From Lentisalinibacter sp964427415 (GTDB lineage: Bacteria; Pseudomonadota; Gammaproteobacteria; Steroidobacterales; Woeseiaceae): DNA of 64,000 nt. The position numbers and the translations under genes are program-made. The stretch is from assembly GCA_964427415.1 (NCBI GenBank), contig CAYRUH010000009.1, positions 1-64,000 of the forward strand, read 5' to 3'. Shown in pieces: positions 32,276 through 39,859 of this stretch; position 1 is the stretch's first letter, and every line of letters starts with the position of its first letter. The notes below the pieces were generated by a model that worked only from the letters and a program-made list of their open reading frames with translations, had not been told where the DNA came from and searched no databases.

Positions 32276-32995
32276 TCAGAGGGCAATCCAGACCGTGCTG
32301 GCGCGGGCCACGGCTTTGCCGTCCGCCGTGTAGATGGCCGATCCCGCGTAGTGTTTGCGCCCGGCGCTGCGGATCGGCCAGCCGACGACCACGCAGGGCC
32401 GGTGCGCCGGCAGCGGCGCCACGATCTGCACCGTTATGGTGCCGAGCACGAGGGCAGCCGGGTTGCGGCCCATTGCGCCGAAGCCTGACGGGCAGTCCAG
32501 CGCCGACCAGAGATAGAGGGGCTGCACCTGGCCCGACTCGTCGGCCAGCGCGCCCGCCGGCTGCCAGGCCGCCGCCACCCGGTCGGTGCCGGCAACGGGC
32601 CCGGGGTAGATGCAAAGTCCGCCGTCCGCCGGGCTGCGCGCCGGGCCGCAGACGAAGCAGGTGGAAAACGTGTGCGCCTTGAAGCCGAGATAATCCCGGG
32701 AAGCCGCCCGGGCCGCCTCCAGGGTCGGAGCCGGCGGCAGATCACCCTCGATGGCGCCCGGCCGTGCGCTCGCGACCACGGTCTCGCCGTCCAGGAGTTC
32801 GCCGGTGTCCGCTTCGCAGCGCAGCGTCAGGGGCCGGTCGAGGGGCGGCGGCCGGTGCAGGCGCACCTCGGGCGTACCGGGCAGGCGGGTGCCGAGCAGC
32901 CCGGCGCTGTAGCCGCCGTTGCCGGACTCCGGCGGCCCGCAATAACGGGCATCGATGACGACCGTCTCCAGCCTCTCGCCGCCCGGTGTGCTCAC
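32276..32995 (-). CDS. Probable double-hotdog thioesterase-like protein
   Basis: 239 residues from a GTG at 32995 that overlaps the preceding stop (GTGA); the longer open frame has no family similarity. PPESGNGGYSAGLLGTRL near residues 20-37 and LGTITVQIVAPLPAHRPCVV in the second half resemble strands of acyl-CoA thioesterase hotdog domains. Between them FSTCFVCGPARSPADGGLCI holds a Cys pair that could bind metal or form a zinc knuckle. No catalytic residue was assigned. The assignment is by pattern only; it could be an uncharacterised protein of another fold. Confidence 0.55.
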   Translation of the reverse strand: MSTPGGERLETVVIDARYCGPPESGNGGYSAGLLGTRLPGTPEVRLHRPPPLDRPLTLRCEADTGELLDGETVVASARPGAIEGDLPPAPTLEAARAASRDYLGFKAHTFSTCFVCGPARSPADGGLCIYPGPVAGTDRVAAAWQPAGALADESGQVQPLYLWSALDCPSGFGAMGRNPAALVLGTITVQIVAPLPAHRPCVVVGWPIRSAGRKHYAGSAIYTADGKAVARASTVWIAL

Positions 32996-33471
32996 AGCGA
33001 CTCCAGGTAGGCATCGGCCTGCCGGTCCGCCCGCTCCCAGGCTCCGCGCACCGGCGTGCAGCTCACCTCCGGGATGCCCGTGGGCTCTGCGCGGCCAAGC
33101 GGCTCCCGGTAGGGGATGGACCATTTGTCGTCGGCGATCAGGCTCGGCCAGAGGAATGGATTCCACCAGGGCCTGGCCGTAGTCCGGTAGATCTCGGCGT
33201 CCGGCGCGCCGCATTCGATGCGGTACTGCATGAACAGCGCCACGCTGTCCGTGTAGTCGCGTCCCTCGTGCAGGGCTTCCCGGTCCGCCCAGTGGCCGTC
33301 GGAGCTCTCCAGGTTGATCTCCGCGGCGAACCAGCCGAGACTCCAGCCGGCGATGAGCAGGCCGCCGCCCACCATTACCGCCGCGGTGAGCAGGAGTTCC
33401 CGGCGCTGCTGGCGGCGCTGGGTATCGCGCACGCGGGCCGCGATGCGCGCGCGGCTCTCCCGGTCGCTCAT
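32992..33471 (-). CDS. Single-pass membrane protein of unknown function
   Basis: 159 residues from the ATG at 33471, which overlaps the csaA-like stop (ATGA). A basic N-terminus (MSDRESRARIAARVRDTQRR) precedes one membrane helix at about residues 28-48 (TAAVMVGGGLLIAGWSLGWF). The remaining ~110 residues should be periplasmic, rich in Trp and acidic residues, with two Cys that might pair. No family was recognised. It is coupled to its neighbours on both sides by four-base overlaps, so it belongs to the same operon as the CsaA-like and thioesterase-like genes. Confidence 0.7.
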   Translation of the reverse strand: MSDRESRARIAARVRDTQRRQQRRELLLTAAVMVGGGLLIAGWSLGWFAAEINLESSDGHWADREALHEGRDYTDSVALFMQYRIECGAPDAEIYRTTARPWWNPFLWPSLIADDKWSIPYREPLGRAEPTGIPEVSCTPVRGAWERADRQADAYLESL

Positions 33472-33806
33472 GCCAGACGGCTCCCGTCGGCCACCGGGCG
33501 GTCGGGCACGGCCAGCACCACGCTGCCGTCCGCCTGCACGAAGCCGGTGATCAGGCACTCCGACATGAACGGACCGATCTGCTTGGGCGGAAAGTTGGTG
33601 ACCGCCAGCACCTGACGGCCGACCAGTTCATGCGGCTCGTACAGATCGGTGATCTGCGCCGAGGAGCGCCTGACGCCCACTTCGGCGCCAAAATCCACCG
33701 TGAGCTTGCAGGCCGGCTTGCGGGCGTCCGGGAACGGTTCCGCCCGGGTCACCGTGCCCACGCGGAGTTCCACCTGCTCGAAATCCTGCCAGCTGATCCG
33801 CTTCAT
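33468..33806 (-). CDS. csaA: CsaA-like tRNA-binding domain protein
   Basis: Stand-alone EMAP/Trbp-type OB-fold protein of 112 residues, normal CsaA length. It starts ISWQDFEQVELRVGTVTRAE, with the dimer/RNA-binding face continuing PACKLTVDFGAEVGVRRSSA, then LVGRQVLAVTNFPPKQIGPF and the end GSVVLAVPDRPV. CsaA binds tRNA and has been linked to protein export in Bacillus. ATGA overlaps join it to the upstream membrane protein gene and to the downstream one. Family is secure, physiological role is not. Confidence 0.92.
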   Translation of the reverse strand: MKRISWQDFEQVELRVGTVTRAEPFPDARKPACKLTVDFGAEVGVRRSSAQITDLYEPHELVGRQVLAVTNFPPKQIGPFMSECLITGFVQADGSVVLAVPDRPVADGSRLA

Positions 33807-34384
33807 GTCGTCCTATCCGGGCCGGTTGACGAGCCTTCGTGTTCATTGCGTCGGTCTGTCTTGCGCCGGAACCCGAGCCGGTGGCGCGTCGCCGCCTGCA
33901 CCAGCGTCTCCGGCGGCGTCGACGTGCGCCCGCCCGCGAGAGAGGTGAGGCGCATCCGTATCATCTGCTGATCCATGAACTCGTAATGAGCGAGGTCGAC
34001 CAGCAGACGCTGGTCGTCCCGGCGCGCGAGGCGCAGCTTGTCCGGGTCCACGACCTCCAGCGCGGCGATGTCGTCACGCCACATCAGGACGTAGCCGACG
34101 CCGCCCTCCACCGGCCCTTCCACCCAGTCTGTTCCGAACCGCAGCCGGGAGTTACTCACCGAGCCGAACAGCGAGATGGCGGCGCCGAGGACGGCGGAGG
34201 CAGCCGCTGTGATGACCCCGCTGGGCCCGTCGCCGGTCAGCAGCAGCGCCGCGCCTATGCCGACCATCAGCCCGGCGAGGCTGCCGGAGACGGTGGCGGC
34301 GACGAGGCGCACCTTGTTCGGATAATAGACCGCGCTGACGACCTCGTCGGGTTCGAGTCTGGCGCTGTCTCTTTCCCCGGCCAT
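33803..34384 (-). CDS. Two-helix membrane protein of unknown function
   Basis: 193 residues. After a short acidic start there are two adjacent hydrophobic helices at about residues 26-48 and 55-75 (LVAATVSGSLAGLMVGIGAA, then VITAAASAVLGAAISLFGSV). A PH-like or beta-rich cytosolic part follows (GYVLMWRDDIAALEVVDPDK), and a basic tail closes the protein. No family was recognised with confidence. Its stop overlaps the CsaA-like start and it lies 25 bp after ctaB, so it may be read through from the oxidase cluster. Confidence 0.65.
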   Translation of the reverse strand: MAGERDSARLEPDEVVSAVYYPNKVRLVAATVSGSLAGLMVGIGAALLLTGDGPSGVITAAASAVLGAAISLFGSVSNSRLRFGTDWVEGPVEGGVGYVLMWRDDIAALEVVDPDKLRLARRDDQRLLVDLAHYEFMDQQMIRMRLTSLAGGRTSTPPETLVQAATRHRLGFRRKTDRRNEHEGSSTGPDRTT

Positions 34385-34409
34385 GGCGCCGAGGATAACG
34401 GATGCCGCT

Positions 34410-35309
34410 TCAGAACAGGTAGTGGTCGACCAGCAGCGCCGTGAACAGCGCCATGAGATAGGTGATGGACCAGGAGAAGGTGCGCATCGGCAGCGACGGG
34501 TCGTCGCTGACTTTCATGCGCCAGGCGTACCACAGGAACACGCCGCCCAGGACCAGTGCGCTGGCGAGATAGAGCAGACCGCTCATGCCCGTGAGCCAGG
34601 GCAGCAGCGTGACCATCATGAGCAGGATGGTATAAAGCAGCACGTAGAGCCGGGTGAATTGCTCGCCGTAAGAGACCGGCAGCATCGGGATGCCCACCTT
34701 CGCGTATTCGTCCTTGCGGGCGATGGCGAGCGCCCAGAAGTGGGGCGGCGTCCACACGAAGATGATCAGGAACAGGATCAGCGCATGGGCGTGTATCTCG
34801 CCGGTGATCGCCGTCCAGCCGAGTACCGGCGGCGCGGCACCGGCGGCGCCGCCGATGACGATGTTCTGGGGCGTCGCATGCTTCAGAAACACCGTGTAGA
34901 TGACCGCATAGCCGATCAGCGAACAAAAGGTCAGCACAGCGGTGAGGGGATTGACCCCGAACCACAGTATCAGCATGGAGGTTGCGGCTAGCACGCCGGC
35001 GAATGCGAACGCCTGGGGCTCGGAGACGGTGCCGGTGGGCAGCGGCCGATGCTGGGTTCGGGCCATGATGGCGTCAAAGCGCGCGTCCAGGATCTGGTTG
35101 ACCGCGGCGGCACCGGCGGAGGCCAGTCCGATGCCGAGCGTGCCGAGGATGAGAGCCAGCGGGTCCGGCAGCCCGGGCACGGCCAGGAACATGCCGACAA
35201 TGGCGGTGAACACAATCAGTGCCACCACGCGGGGCTTGGTGAGTTCGTAGTAATCCCGCCAGTTGACCGGGCGGCTTCTCTCGAGAGTCTGAGCGTCAGT
35301 ATTCGGCAT
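34410..35309 (-). CDS. ctaB: Protoheme IX farnesyltransferase (heme O synthase)
   Basis: CtaB/CyoE attaches farnesyl to protoheme to give heme O, precursor of the heme A used by the oxidase encoded nearby. The 299-residue product is a UbiA-superfamily membrane enzyme with about nine helices. The first Asp-rich motif is NQILDARFDAIMARTQHRPL (NxxxDxxxD) near residue 75, and the second is around ARKDEYAKVGIPMLPV near 190. Its start overlaps the ctaA end by 14 bp. Order ctaA-ctaB downstream of the oxidase genes is common in proteobacteria. Confidence 0.97.
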   Translation of the reverse strand: MPNTDAQTLERSRPVNWRDYYELTKPRVVALIVFTAIVGMFLAVPGLPDPLALILGTLGIGLASAGAAAVNQILDARFDAIMARTQHRPLPTGTVSEPQAFAFAGVLAATSMLILWFGVNPLTAVLTFCSLIGYAVIYTVFLKHATPQNIVIGGAAGAAPPVLGWTAITGEIHAHALILFLIIFVWTPPHFWALAIARKDEYAKVGIPMLPVSYGEQFTRLYVLLYTILLMMVTLLPWLTGMSGLLYLASALVLGGVFLWYAWRMKVSDDPSLPMRTFSWSITYLMALFTALLVDHYLF

Positions 35310-36348
35310 GCCGGACCAGGTGGTAGTAATTGAGCAGCGCCAGCAGCAGGAGCGCGGCGCCGGCGTTGTGCGCGGTAGCCAGTGAGAGCGGCAGTGAATA
35401 GTGAATGATACCTAGTCCCATCGCCACCTGCACTGCCAGTGCTCCCAGCAGGAACACGCCGGCCCGGCGCAGGGTCGGCGGGCGGCCGCCGCCGAGGGCC
35501 GCGAGCGCGAGCCCGCCGAGCACGACCGTCACCACCAGGGCGCCGATGCGATGGACATAATGGATGGCGGTGCGTGCCGGGCTGTCCAGGATGCCGCCTT
35601 CGTAGTCGATGCCGAGGCCGTGCCAGGGTCGGAACCCTTCAGAGAAGTCCATCTCCGGCCACCACCGGGTCTGGCAGGTGGGGAAGTCCGGACAGGCGAG
35701 GGCGGCGTAATTGGTGCTGGTCCAACCGCCCAGCGTGATCTGCACGCCCAGCAGCACGAGCCCGGCCAGCGCCGCCGTCCGCAGCCGGCCCGGGGCACGG
35801 ATCGCCGGCCCCGGCCTGACCACACCGAGCGCCAGCCAGAACAGGAGGCCCAGGGCGGTCAGGCCGCCCAGCAGGTGCAGCGTCACGATAAACGGCTTCA
35901 GCAGCAGGGTTACGGTCCACATACCGAGCAGCGCCTGGGCGACGATGACGCCGGCGAGCGCCAGGGGCAGGCGCACAGGCTGTGCCGGGTCCCGCCGGTT
36001 GGACCAGGCGGCCGTGGCGATCGTGAATATCAGCAGGCCGAGCGCGCCCGCGAAGTAACGGTGGATCATCTCCCGCCAGGCTTTGCCATGGTCGACCGGC
36101 CGTTCCGGGAAGGCACCTGCGGCGAAGTCCATCTGCTCGGCCGTCTTCGGCACCGTCAGCGTGCCGTAGCAGCCGGGCCAGTCCGGGCAGCCGAGGCCGG
36201 CGTCGGTGAGGCGCACCCAGGCGCCGAGTACCACCACGCAGAGGGTCAGCAGCGTCGCCGTCGGGACGAGCACGCGGTAGATTCTTGCCGCTCTGTTCAC
36301 CGTCTTGTCCTTGCGGGTCTGTTCTCGTGGTGCTGCGGCGGCGTTCAT
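35296..36348 (-). CDS. ctaA: Heme A synthase
   Basis: CtaA/Cox15 oxidises the C8 methyl of heme O to the formyl of heme A. The 350-residue product has eight helices in two four-helix halves. Early Cys pair and heme-binding motifs are visible: GAWVRLTDAGLGCPDWPGCY near residues 42-61, and HRYFAGALG and HLLGGL supply His ligands in the first half. The second half has ALACPDFPTC and HRIGALVV. The ATG overlaps the upstream assembly-protein stop (ATGA), and the 3' end overlaps ctaB. It is firmly identified. Confidence 0.96.
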   Translation of the reverse strand: MNAAAAPREQTRKDKTVNRAARIYRVLVPTATLLTLCVVVLGAWVRLTDAGLGCPDWPGCYGTLTVPKTAEQMDFAAGAFPERPVDHGKAWREMIHRYFAGALGLLIFTIATAAWSNRRDPAQPVRLPLALAGVIVAQALLGMWTVTLLLKPFIVTLHLLGGLTALGLLFWLALGVVRPGPAIRAPGRLRTAALAGLVLLGVQITLGGWTSTNYAALACPDFPTCQTRWWPEMDFSEGFRPWHGLGIDYEGGILDSPARTAIHYVHRIGALVVTVVLGGLALAALGGGRPPTLRRAGVFLLGALAVQVAMGLGIIHYSLPLSLATAHNAGAALLLLALLNYYHLVRHAEY

Positions 36349-36929
36349 CCGATCCGCGAGACCTTCAGGAGTTTCTTCAGATCGTCCTTGATGTCTTCCG
36401 GGTCCGCATCGGTGGGGAAGCGCATCATCAGGTTGCCGAGGGGATCGACGAAATAGATCGCCGCATCCCGGGACGGCAGGGCATCGGCCAGCGCCGGATT
36501 GTCGTCCAGCGAGGCGCTGATCAGCCCTGCCTGGGTGCGTTCCAGCCAGTCCGCGGCCGGCGGCTCAGCGCCGGAGAGGTAGAGCCGTTCCACCCGGTTC
36601 GCCTCCGCGCCCAGCGCCAGCCGGACCTGCCGGATCTTGATGATCTCCTGCCGGCAGGTCTCGCCGCAGGGCTCCGGGTTCACGTAGAGCATCGTCCAGT
36701 GACGGCGCAACGCTTGCGGCGAGATGCTCTCGCCCGCCAGCGACCCGATGGGTACCTGCGGCAGCACCACCACCGGCTCGATCAGCGTGCCGTGGTTGGT
36801 CCGGCCAGGCGGGCTCCAGTCGTCCACGCCATAGTACAGGTATATCGCCAGGGCCAGCGGCCCAAGGAACATCACTGCCAGCAGGATGAATTGCAGGCGG
36901 CCGCGCCGTCGCTGCTTCTGTTCGTTCAT
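36345..36929 (-). CDS. Membrane-anchored cytochrome oxidase assembly protein (SCO-like thioredoxin fold)
   Basis: 194 residues from the ATG at 36929, just inside a short tandem repeat. A basic start (MNEQKQRRRGR) precedes one membrane helix at about residues 11-32, followed by a periplasmic thioredoxin-like domain. YVNPEPCGETCRQEIIKIRQ near 85-104 carries a CxxxC, the copper-binding pattern of SCO proteins, and FVDPLGNLMMRFP is the typical late strand. The protein sits upstream of ctaA with a four-base overlap, as this family often does. It could help copper delivery to the CuA site. Extra upstream residues would be encoded by the repeat and are unlikely to be translated. Confidence 0.82.
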   Translation of the reverse strand: MNEQKQRRRGRLQFILLAVMFLGPLALAIYLYYGVDDWSPPGRTNHGTLIEPVVVLPQVPIGSLAGESISPQALRRHWTMLYVNPEPCGETCRQEIIKIRQVRLALGAEANRVERLYLSGAEPPAADWLERTQAGLISASLDDNPALADALPSRDAAIYFVDPLGNLMMRFPTDADPEDIKDDLKKLLKVSRIG

Positions 36930-36970
36930 TTCTGTTCGTTCATTTCTGTTCGTCCATTCGTCCATTCGTC
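36916..36970. repeat. Short tandem repeat, left flank of assembly gap
   Basis: Units of 14 bp (TTCTGTTCGTTCAT, with a TTCTGTTCGTCCAT variant) pass into 8-bp TCGTCCAT units and run into the N block. On the minus strand each 14-bp unit contains an ATGAACGAACAGAA, so the array repeats the start codon region of the assembly-protein gene. Unit length is not a multiple of three, so copies fall in different frames. Confidence 0.85.
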
Positions 36971-37070
36971 NNNNNNNNNNNNNNNNNNNNNNNNNNNNNN
37001 NNNNNNNNNNNNNNNNNNNNNNNNNNNNNNNNNNNNNNNNNNNNNNNNNNNNNNNNNNNNNNNNNNNNNN
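36971..37070. other. Assembly gap (100 N)
   Basis: Exactly 100 undetermined bases, the usual placeholder for a scaffold join of unknown size. The same tandem repeat stands on both sides, so the break is most simply a collapsed or unspanned repeat array between the SURF1 and SCO-like genes. Confidence 0.97.
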
Positions 37071-37134
37071 TTCTGTTCGTTCATTTCTGTTCGTTCATTT
37101 CTGTTCGTCCATTCGTCCATTCGTCCATTCGTCC
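37071..37134. repeat. Short tandem repeat, right flank of assembly gap
   Basis: Same units as on the left: two TTCTGTTCGTTCAT copies, a TTCTGTTCGTCCAT copy and then about three 8-bp TCGTCCAT copies ending near 37134. It begins 28 bp beyond the 3' end of the SURF1 gene. The matching arrays indicate that the real locus has a longer, uninterrupted array. Confidence 0.85.
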
Positions 37135-37161
37135 GTCGTCTCGCCCGCGCCGGCGGCCCGG

Positions 37162-37905
37162 CTACCCGTTCCCGGCCGCGGCCCGGGGCCTTCGCCGGAG
37201 GTTCACCACCACGTAGATCACGGCCAGTGCCGCCGCCAGTGCGAACCACTGCACGGCATAACCGAGATGCCGGATTGCCGGCGGACCGCCCGGCTCCCAC
37301 TCCCGCCGGAACCCGTCGGCGGCCGCCGGCGACAGGAGCAGCACCCAGGGTTCAACCGGTTCCGCCAGCGCCGCGGCCAGCTCCGGGATATCCGGGAACT
37401 GTCGCACCGACGGCCAGTCCCCGGCGGCACCGCCGCGCTCGCCAAGGTCCAGTCCCGCGACCGGCAGGCGGCCCACCCGGCCCTCAATCCGCCGCGTCTC
37501 CTCGCCCACCGCGATCTCGGCCACCGGCTCGCGGCGTGCATCCTGGCCGATCCAGCCCCGGTTCACCAGCAGCAGGCCGCCGCTTTCGAGGCGCAGGGGC
37601 GTGATCACGAAGAACCCGTTGCGGCCCTGACTCACCATGTTGTCGATCAGGAACTGGCGCCCCGCGTCGTAACGCCCCCGCGCGGTTACCGGCCGGTAGC
37701 GGTCCCGGTCGTCTCCCGTCACCGCTGCCGCGGCGACCGGTTCCGCGCCGCTGCCCGCATGCGCCTGCTCCAGTCCCGTCTTGTATTCGTAGCGCGCGAG
37801 CTGCCACACGCCGAGTCCAATCAGCAGCGGCAGCAGCGCCAGGGTCAGCAGGGTGGGTATCAGGGCCGGCCTGAACTCTCTGCGCGTGTCAACGACCTCG
37901 CTCAT
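37162..37905 (-). CDS. SURF1 family cytochrome oxidase biogenesis protein
   Basis: SURF1/Shy1 assists heme A insertion into subunit I. The 247-residue product starts at the ATG at 37905; an upstream in-frame extension is dissimilar. Two membrane helices frame a large periplasmic domain: the first at about residues 15-35 includes LPLLIGLGVWQLARYEYKTG, the family's WQL(x)R motif, and the second near 215-235 includes HLGYAVQWFALAAALAVIYV. YRPVTARGRYDAGRQFLIDN and LLVNRGWI are further landmarks. Position between subunit III and ctaA is typical. Confidence 0.94.
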   Translation of the reverse strand: MSEVVDTRREFRPALIPTLLTLALLPLLIGLGVWQLARYEYKTGLEQAHAGSGAEPVAAAAVTGDDRDRYRPVTARGRYDAGRQFLIDNMVSQGRNGFFVITPLRLESGGLLLVNRGWIGQDARREPVAEIAVGEETRRIEGRVGRLPVAGLDLGERGGAAGDWPSVRQFPDIPELAAALAEPVEPWVLLLSPAAADGFRREWEPGGPPAIRHLGYAVQWFALAAALAVIYVVVNLRRRPRAAAGNG

Positions 37906-38033
37906 CGCCTGTCCATGGACACGCCCGCTGCTACGGCGTTCCGCCGCATTCCTCGACAGCGCCTGACCGGCGCGCGGGCTCCCGGCCGGACCGCTATACT
38001 GGAGGGTGCGGCGACAGTACACATATCAAAGCT

Positions 38034-38228
38034 ATGAAACTCTTCGTCATCCTGATCCTCGGCGGAATCATCGCGAGCCTCGGCTCGGGGCTTTTCTACC
38101 TGGTCAGCGACAAGGACGGTTCCGGCCGTCTGGTGAAGGCGCTCACCTGGCGCATCGGCCTGTCCGTGGCTCTGTTCATCTTCCTGATCATCGCCGGGCT
38201 CAACGGCTGGATCGCGCCTAATGCCTGA
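38034..38228 (+). CDS. DUF2909 (twin transmembrane) protein
   Basis: 64-residue protein with two membrane helices, at about residues 2-24 (FVILILGGIIASLGSGLFYL) and 42-60 (VALFIFLIIAGLNGWIAP), joined by the short polar turn SDKDGSGRLVKALTWRIG. This is the DUF2909 pattern, regularly found inside proteobacterial cytochrome oxidase clusters. Here it is the only gene of the cluster on the plus strand, divergent from SURF1 by 128 bp and convergent with subunit III. Function unknown. Confidence 0.88.
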   Translation: MKLFVILILGGIIASLGSGLFYLVSDKDGSGRLVKALTWRIGLSVALFIFLIIAGLNGWIAPNA

Positions 38229-38247
38229 GCCCCGACGGCCTTCGCGG

Positions 38248-39114
38248 CTATAACCAATAGACGAAGATGTAGAGGCCGAGCCAGACTACGTCCACGAAAT
38301 GCCAGTACCAGGCGGTCGCCTCGAAGGCGAAGTGGTGCCTGGCCGTGAAGTGGCCGCGTATCACCCGCAGGAAGATCACGGTCAGCATGATCGCGCCGAT
38401 AGTCACGTGCATGCCGTGGAAACCCGTGAGCATGAAGAACGTCGAGCCGTAGATACCCGACTCGAGCGTCAGGTTCAGATCCTGGTAGGCGTGCACGTAC
38501 TCATAGGCCTGCAGTCCCACGAACACGTAGCCGAGCAGGAAGGTGAGCGCCAGGAACAGGGCGGTCATGCCCCGATTGCCCTCACGGATGGCGTGGTGGG
38601 CGATGGTGACGGTCACGCTGGAGGTCAGCAGGATGGCGGTGTTGATCAGCGGCAGGCCGAGCGCGCCCATCCTCTGGAACTCGCCGCCGATGTCGGCGGG
38701 CCCGTTGCTGGGCCAGGTGTCCTCGAAGCCGGGCCAAAGCAGCAGGTTGGTGAAGAAGTTATTGCCCTCGCCGTCCAGCCAGGGCAGCACGAAGGAGCGG
38801 GCGTAGAATAACGCGCCGAAAAAGGCGGCGAAGAACATCACCTCGGAGAAGATGAACCACATCATGCCCATGCGGAACGACCTGTCGACCTGGGCGTTGT
38901 AGATGCCGCCCTCGCTTTCGTCGATGACGTCGCCGAACCAGCCGAACATCATCAGGATAACGACCGCGATGCCCGCGTACATGATCCACTGGCCGATGCC
39001 GGAGCCGTTGAGCCATATCGATACGCCGACCATGAGCAGGAAGAGGCCCACGGAGCCCACCACGGGCCAGTGGCTGCCGTGCGGTACGTAATAGCTGTCT
39101 TTGGTCTGTGCCAT
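38248..39114 (-). CDS. ctaE: Cytochrome c oxidase subunit III
   Basis: Subunit III stabilises subunit I and its proton uptake. The 288-residue product has seven helices. Hallmarks are MMWFIFSEVMFFAAFFGALF near 89-108 (with the conserved Glu), NTAILLTSSVTVTIAHHAIR near 158-177, GFHGMHVTIGAIML near 233-246 and the end AWYWHFVDVVWLGLYIFVYW. It lies downstream of ctaG on the same strand. The distinct WYWHFVDVVW box excludes quinol-oxidase subunits. Confidence 0.96.
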   Translation of the reverse strand: MAQTKDSYYVPHGSHWPVVGSVGLFLLMVGVSIWLNGSGIGQWIMYAGIAVVILMMFGWFGDVIDESEGGIYNAQVDRSFRMGMMWFIFSEVMFFAAFFGALFYARSFVLPWLDGEGNNFFTNLLLWPGFEDTWPSNGPADIGGEFQRMGALGLPLINTAILLTSSVTVTIAHHAIREGNRGMTALFLALTFLLGYVFVGLQAYEYVHAYQDLNLTLESGIYGSTFFMLTGFHGMHVTIGAIMLTVIFLRVIRGHFTARHHFAFEATAWYWHFVDVVWLGLYIFVYWL

Positions 39115-39169
39115 GGCGATGTCCCGCTGTCTGACTGGCTGTTGTTACGGGTCCCGGCAGGGCTGACGC

Positions 39170-39721
39170 TCAGTCGCCCGCCGCGGCCACCTGCTGTTCG
39201 GTGTCGAAAAAAGTATAGGAGAGCGTCACCGTGTCGATGTGCGCGGGCAGGGCCCGGTCGACGATGAAGCGCACCGGCATGTCCCGGCCCTCCTGTGCCT
39301 CGAAGTGCTGATTGGTGAAGCAAAAGCACTCGGTCTTGGCGAAATACCTGGCTGCTACCGGCGGCGAGACGCTGGGCACGGCCCGGCCGACGGTGCCGTG
39401 GTCCTGCAGGTTCTTCGCGAAGAACGTGGTGTCGTAGAGCTTTCCCGGGTGCACCTGCATCTTTGTGACGGTGGGCTCGAACTCCCACGGACCCCGCTGG
39501 TTGACCGTGGCGACGAACTCCACCGTGATCAGGCGCTGCTCGTCGGGCTGCTCGATGACCGTCACGGCCTCCGCGTTCGTGCGGCCGCCGAGGCCGGTGA
39601 TCTCGCAGAACACGTCGTACAGGGGCACCAGGGCGAAACCGAAGCCGAACATGGCGACGGTCATCACCAGGAGCTGCCAGGACAGCCCTCTGTGGTTCCC
39701 TTTGCCGCTGTCTTCCGTCAC
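39170..39721 (-). CDS. ctaG: Cytochrome c oxidase assembly protein CtaG (Cox11)
   Basis: Cox11 delivers copper to the CuB centre of subunit I. The 183-residue protein has one N-terminal membrane helix (LLVMTVAMFGFGFALVPLYD at about residues 17-36) and a periplasmic Ig-like domain. The copper-binding pair is in KTECFCFTNQHFE (CFC, near 130-142), and VDRALPAHIDTVTLSYTFF is the typical end. It is encoded between a tiny membrane protein gene and subunit III, the usual order. Confidence 0.96.
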   Translation of the reverse strand: MTEDSGKGNHRGLSWQLLVMTVAMFGFGFALVPLYDVFCEITGLGGRTNAEAVTVIEQPDEQRLITVEFVATVNQRGPWEFEPTVTKMQVHPGKLYDTTFFAKNLQDHGTVGRAVPSVSPPVAARYFAKTECFCFTNQHFEAQEGRDMPVRFIVDRALPAHIDTVTLSYTFFDTEQQVAAAGD

Positions 39722-39724
39722 GGC

Positions 39725-39853
39725 CTAGCTGCCTCCCTGGCTGCGCAGATACTCGACGAATATGAAGCCGGCGTAGAAGCCCACAGCCACCACCGCCAGG
39801 ATAATGGCGTTGCGCACTGCCTTGCGGCGCTGCTGCGGCTTGCGTTCATCCAC
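39725..39853 (-). CDS. Small single-helix protein of the cytochrome oxidase cluster
   Basis: A 42-residue reading frame with a GTG start at 39853 and a TAG at 39727-39725 fills the space between ctaD and ctaG. A basic start (MDERKPQQRRKAVRNAII) leads into one membrane helix (ILAVVAVGFYAGFIFVEYL). Small proteins of this type at this position are common in gammaproteobacterial oxidase operons and are often left unannotated. Its stop is 3 bp before the ctaG start, consistent with coupled translation. Confidence 0.75.
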   Translation of the reverse strand: MDERKPQQRRKAVRNAIILAVVAVGFYAGFIFVEYLRSQGGS

Positions 39854-39859
39854 GGGTGC

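Noticed and set aside
36916..37134. CRISPR-like array around the gap
   Set aside because: Units are 8 and 14 bp without unique spacers or cas genes; it is a simple tandem repeat.
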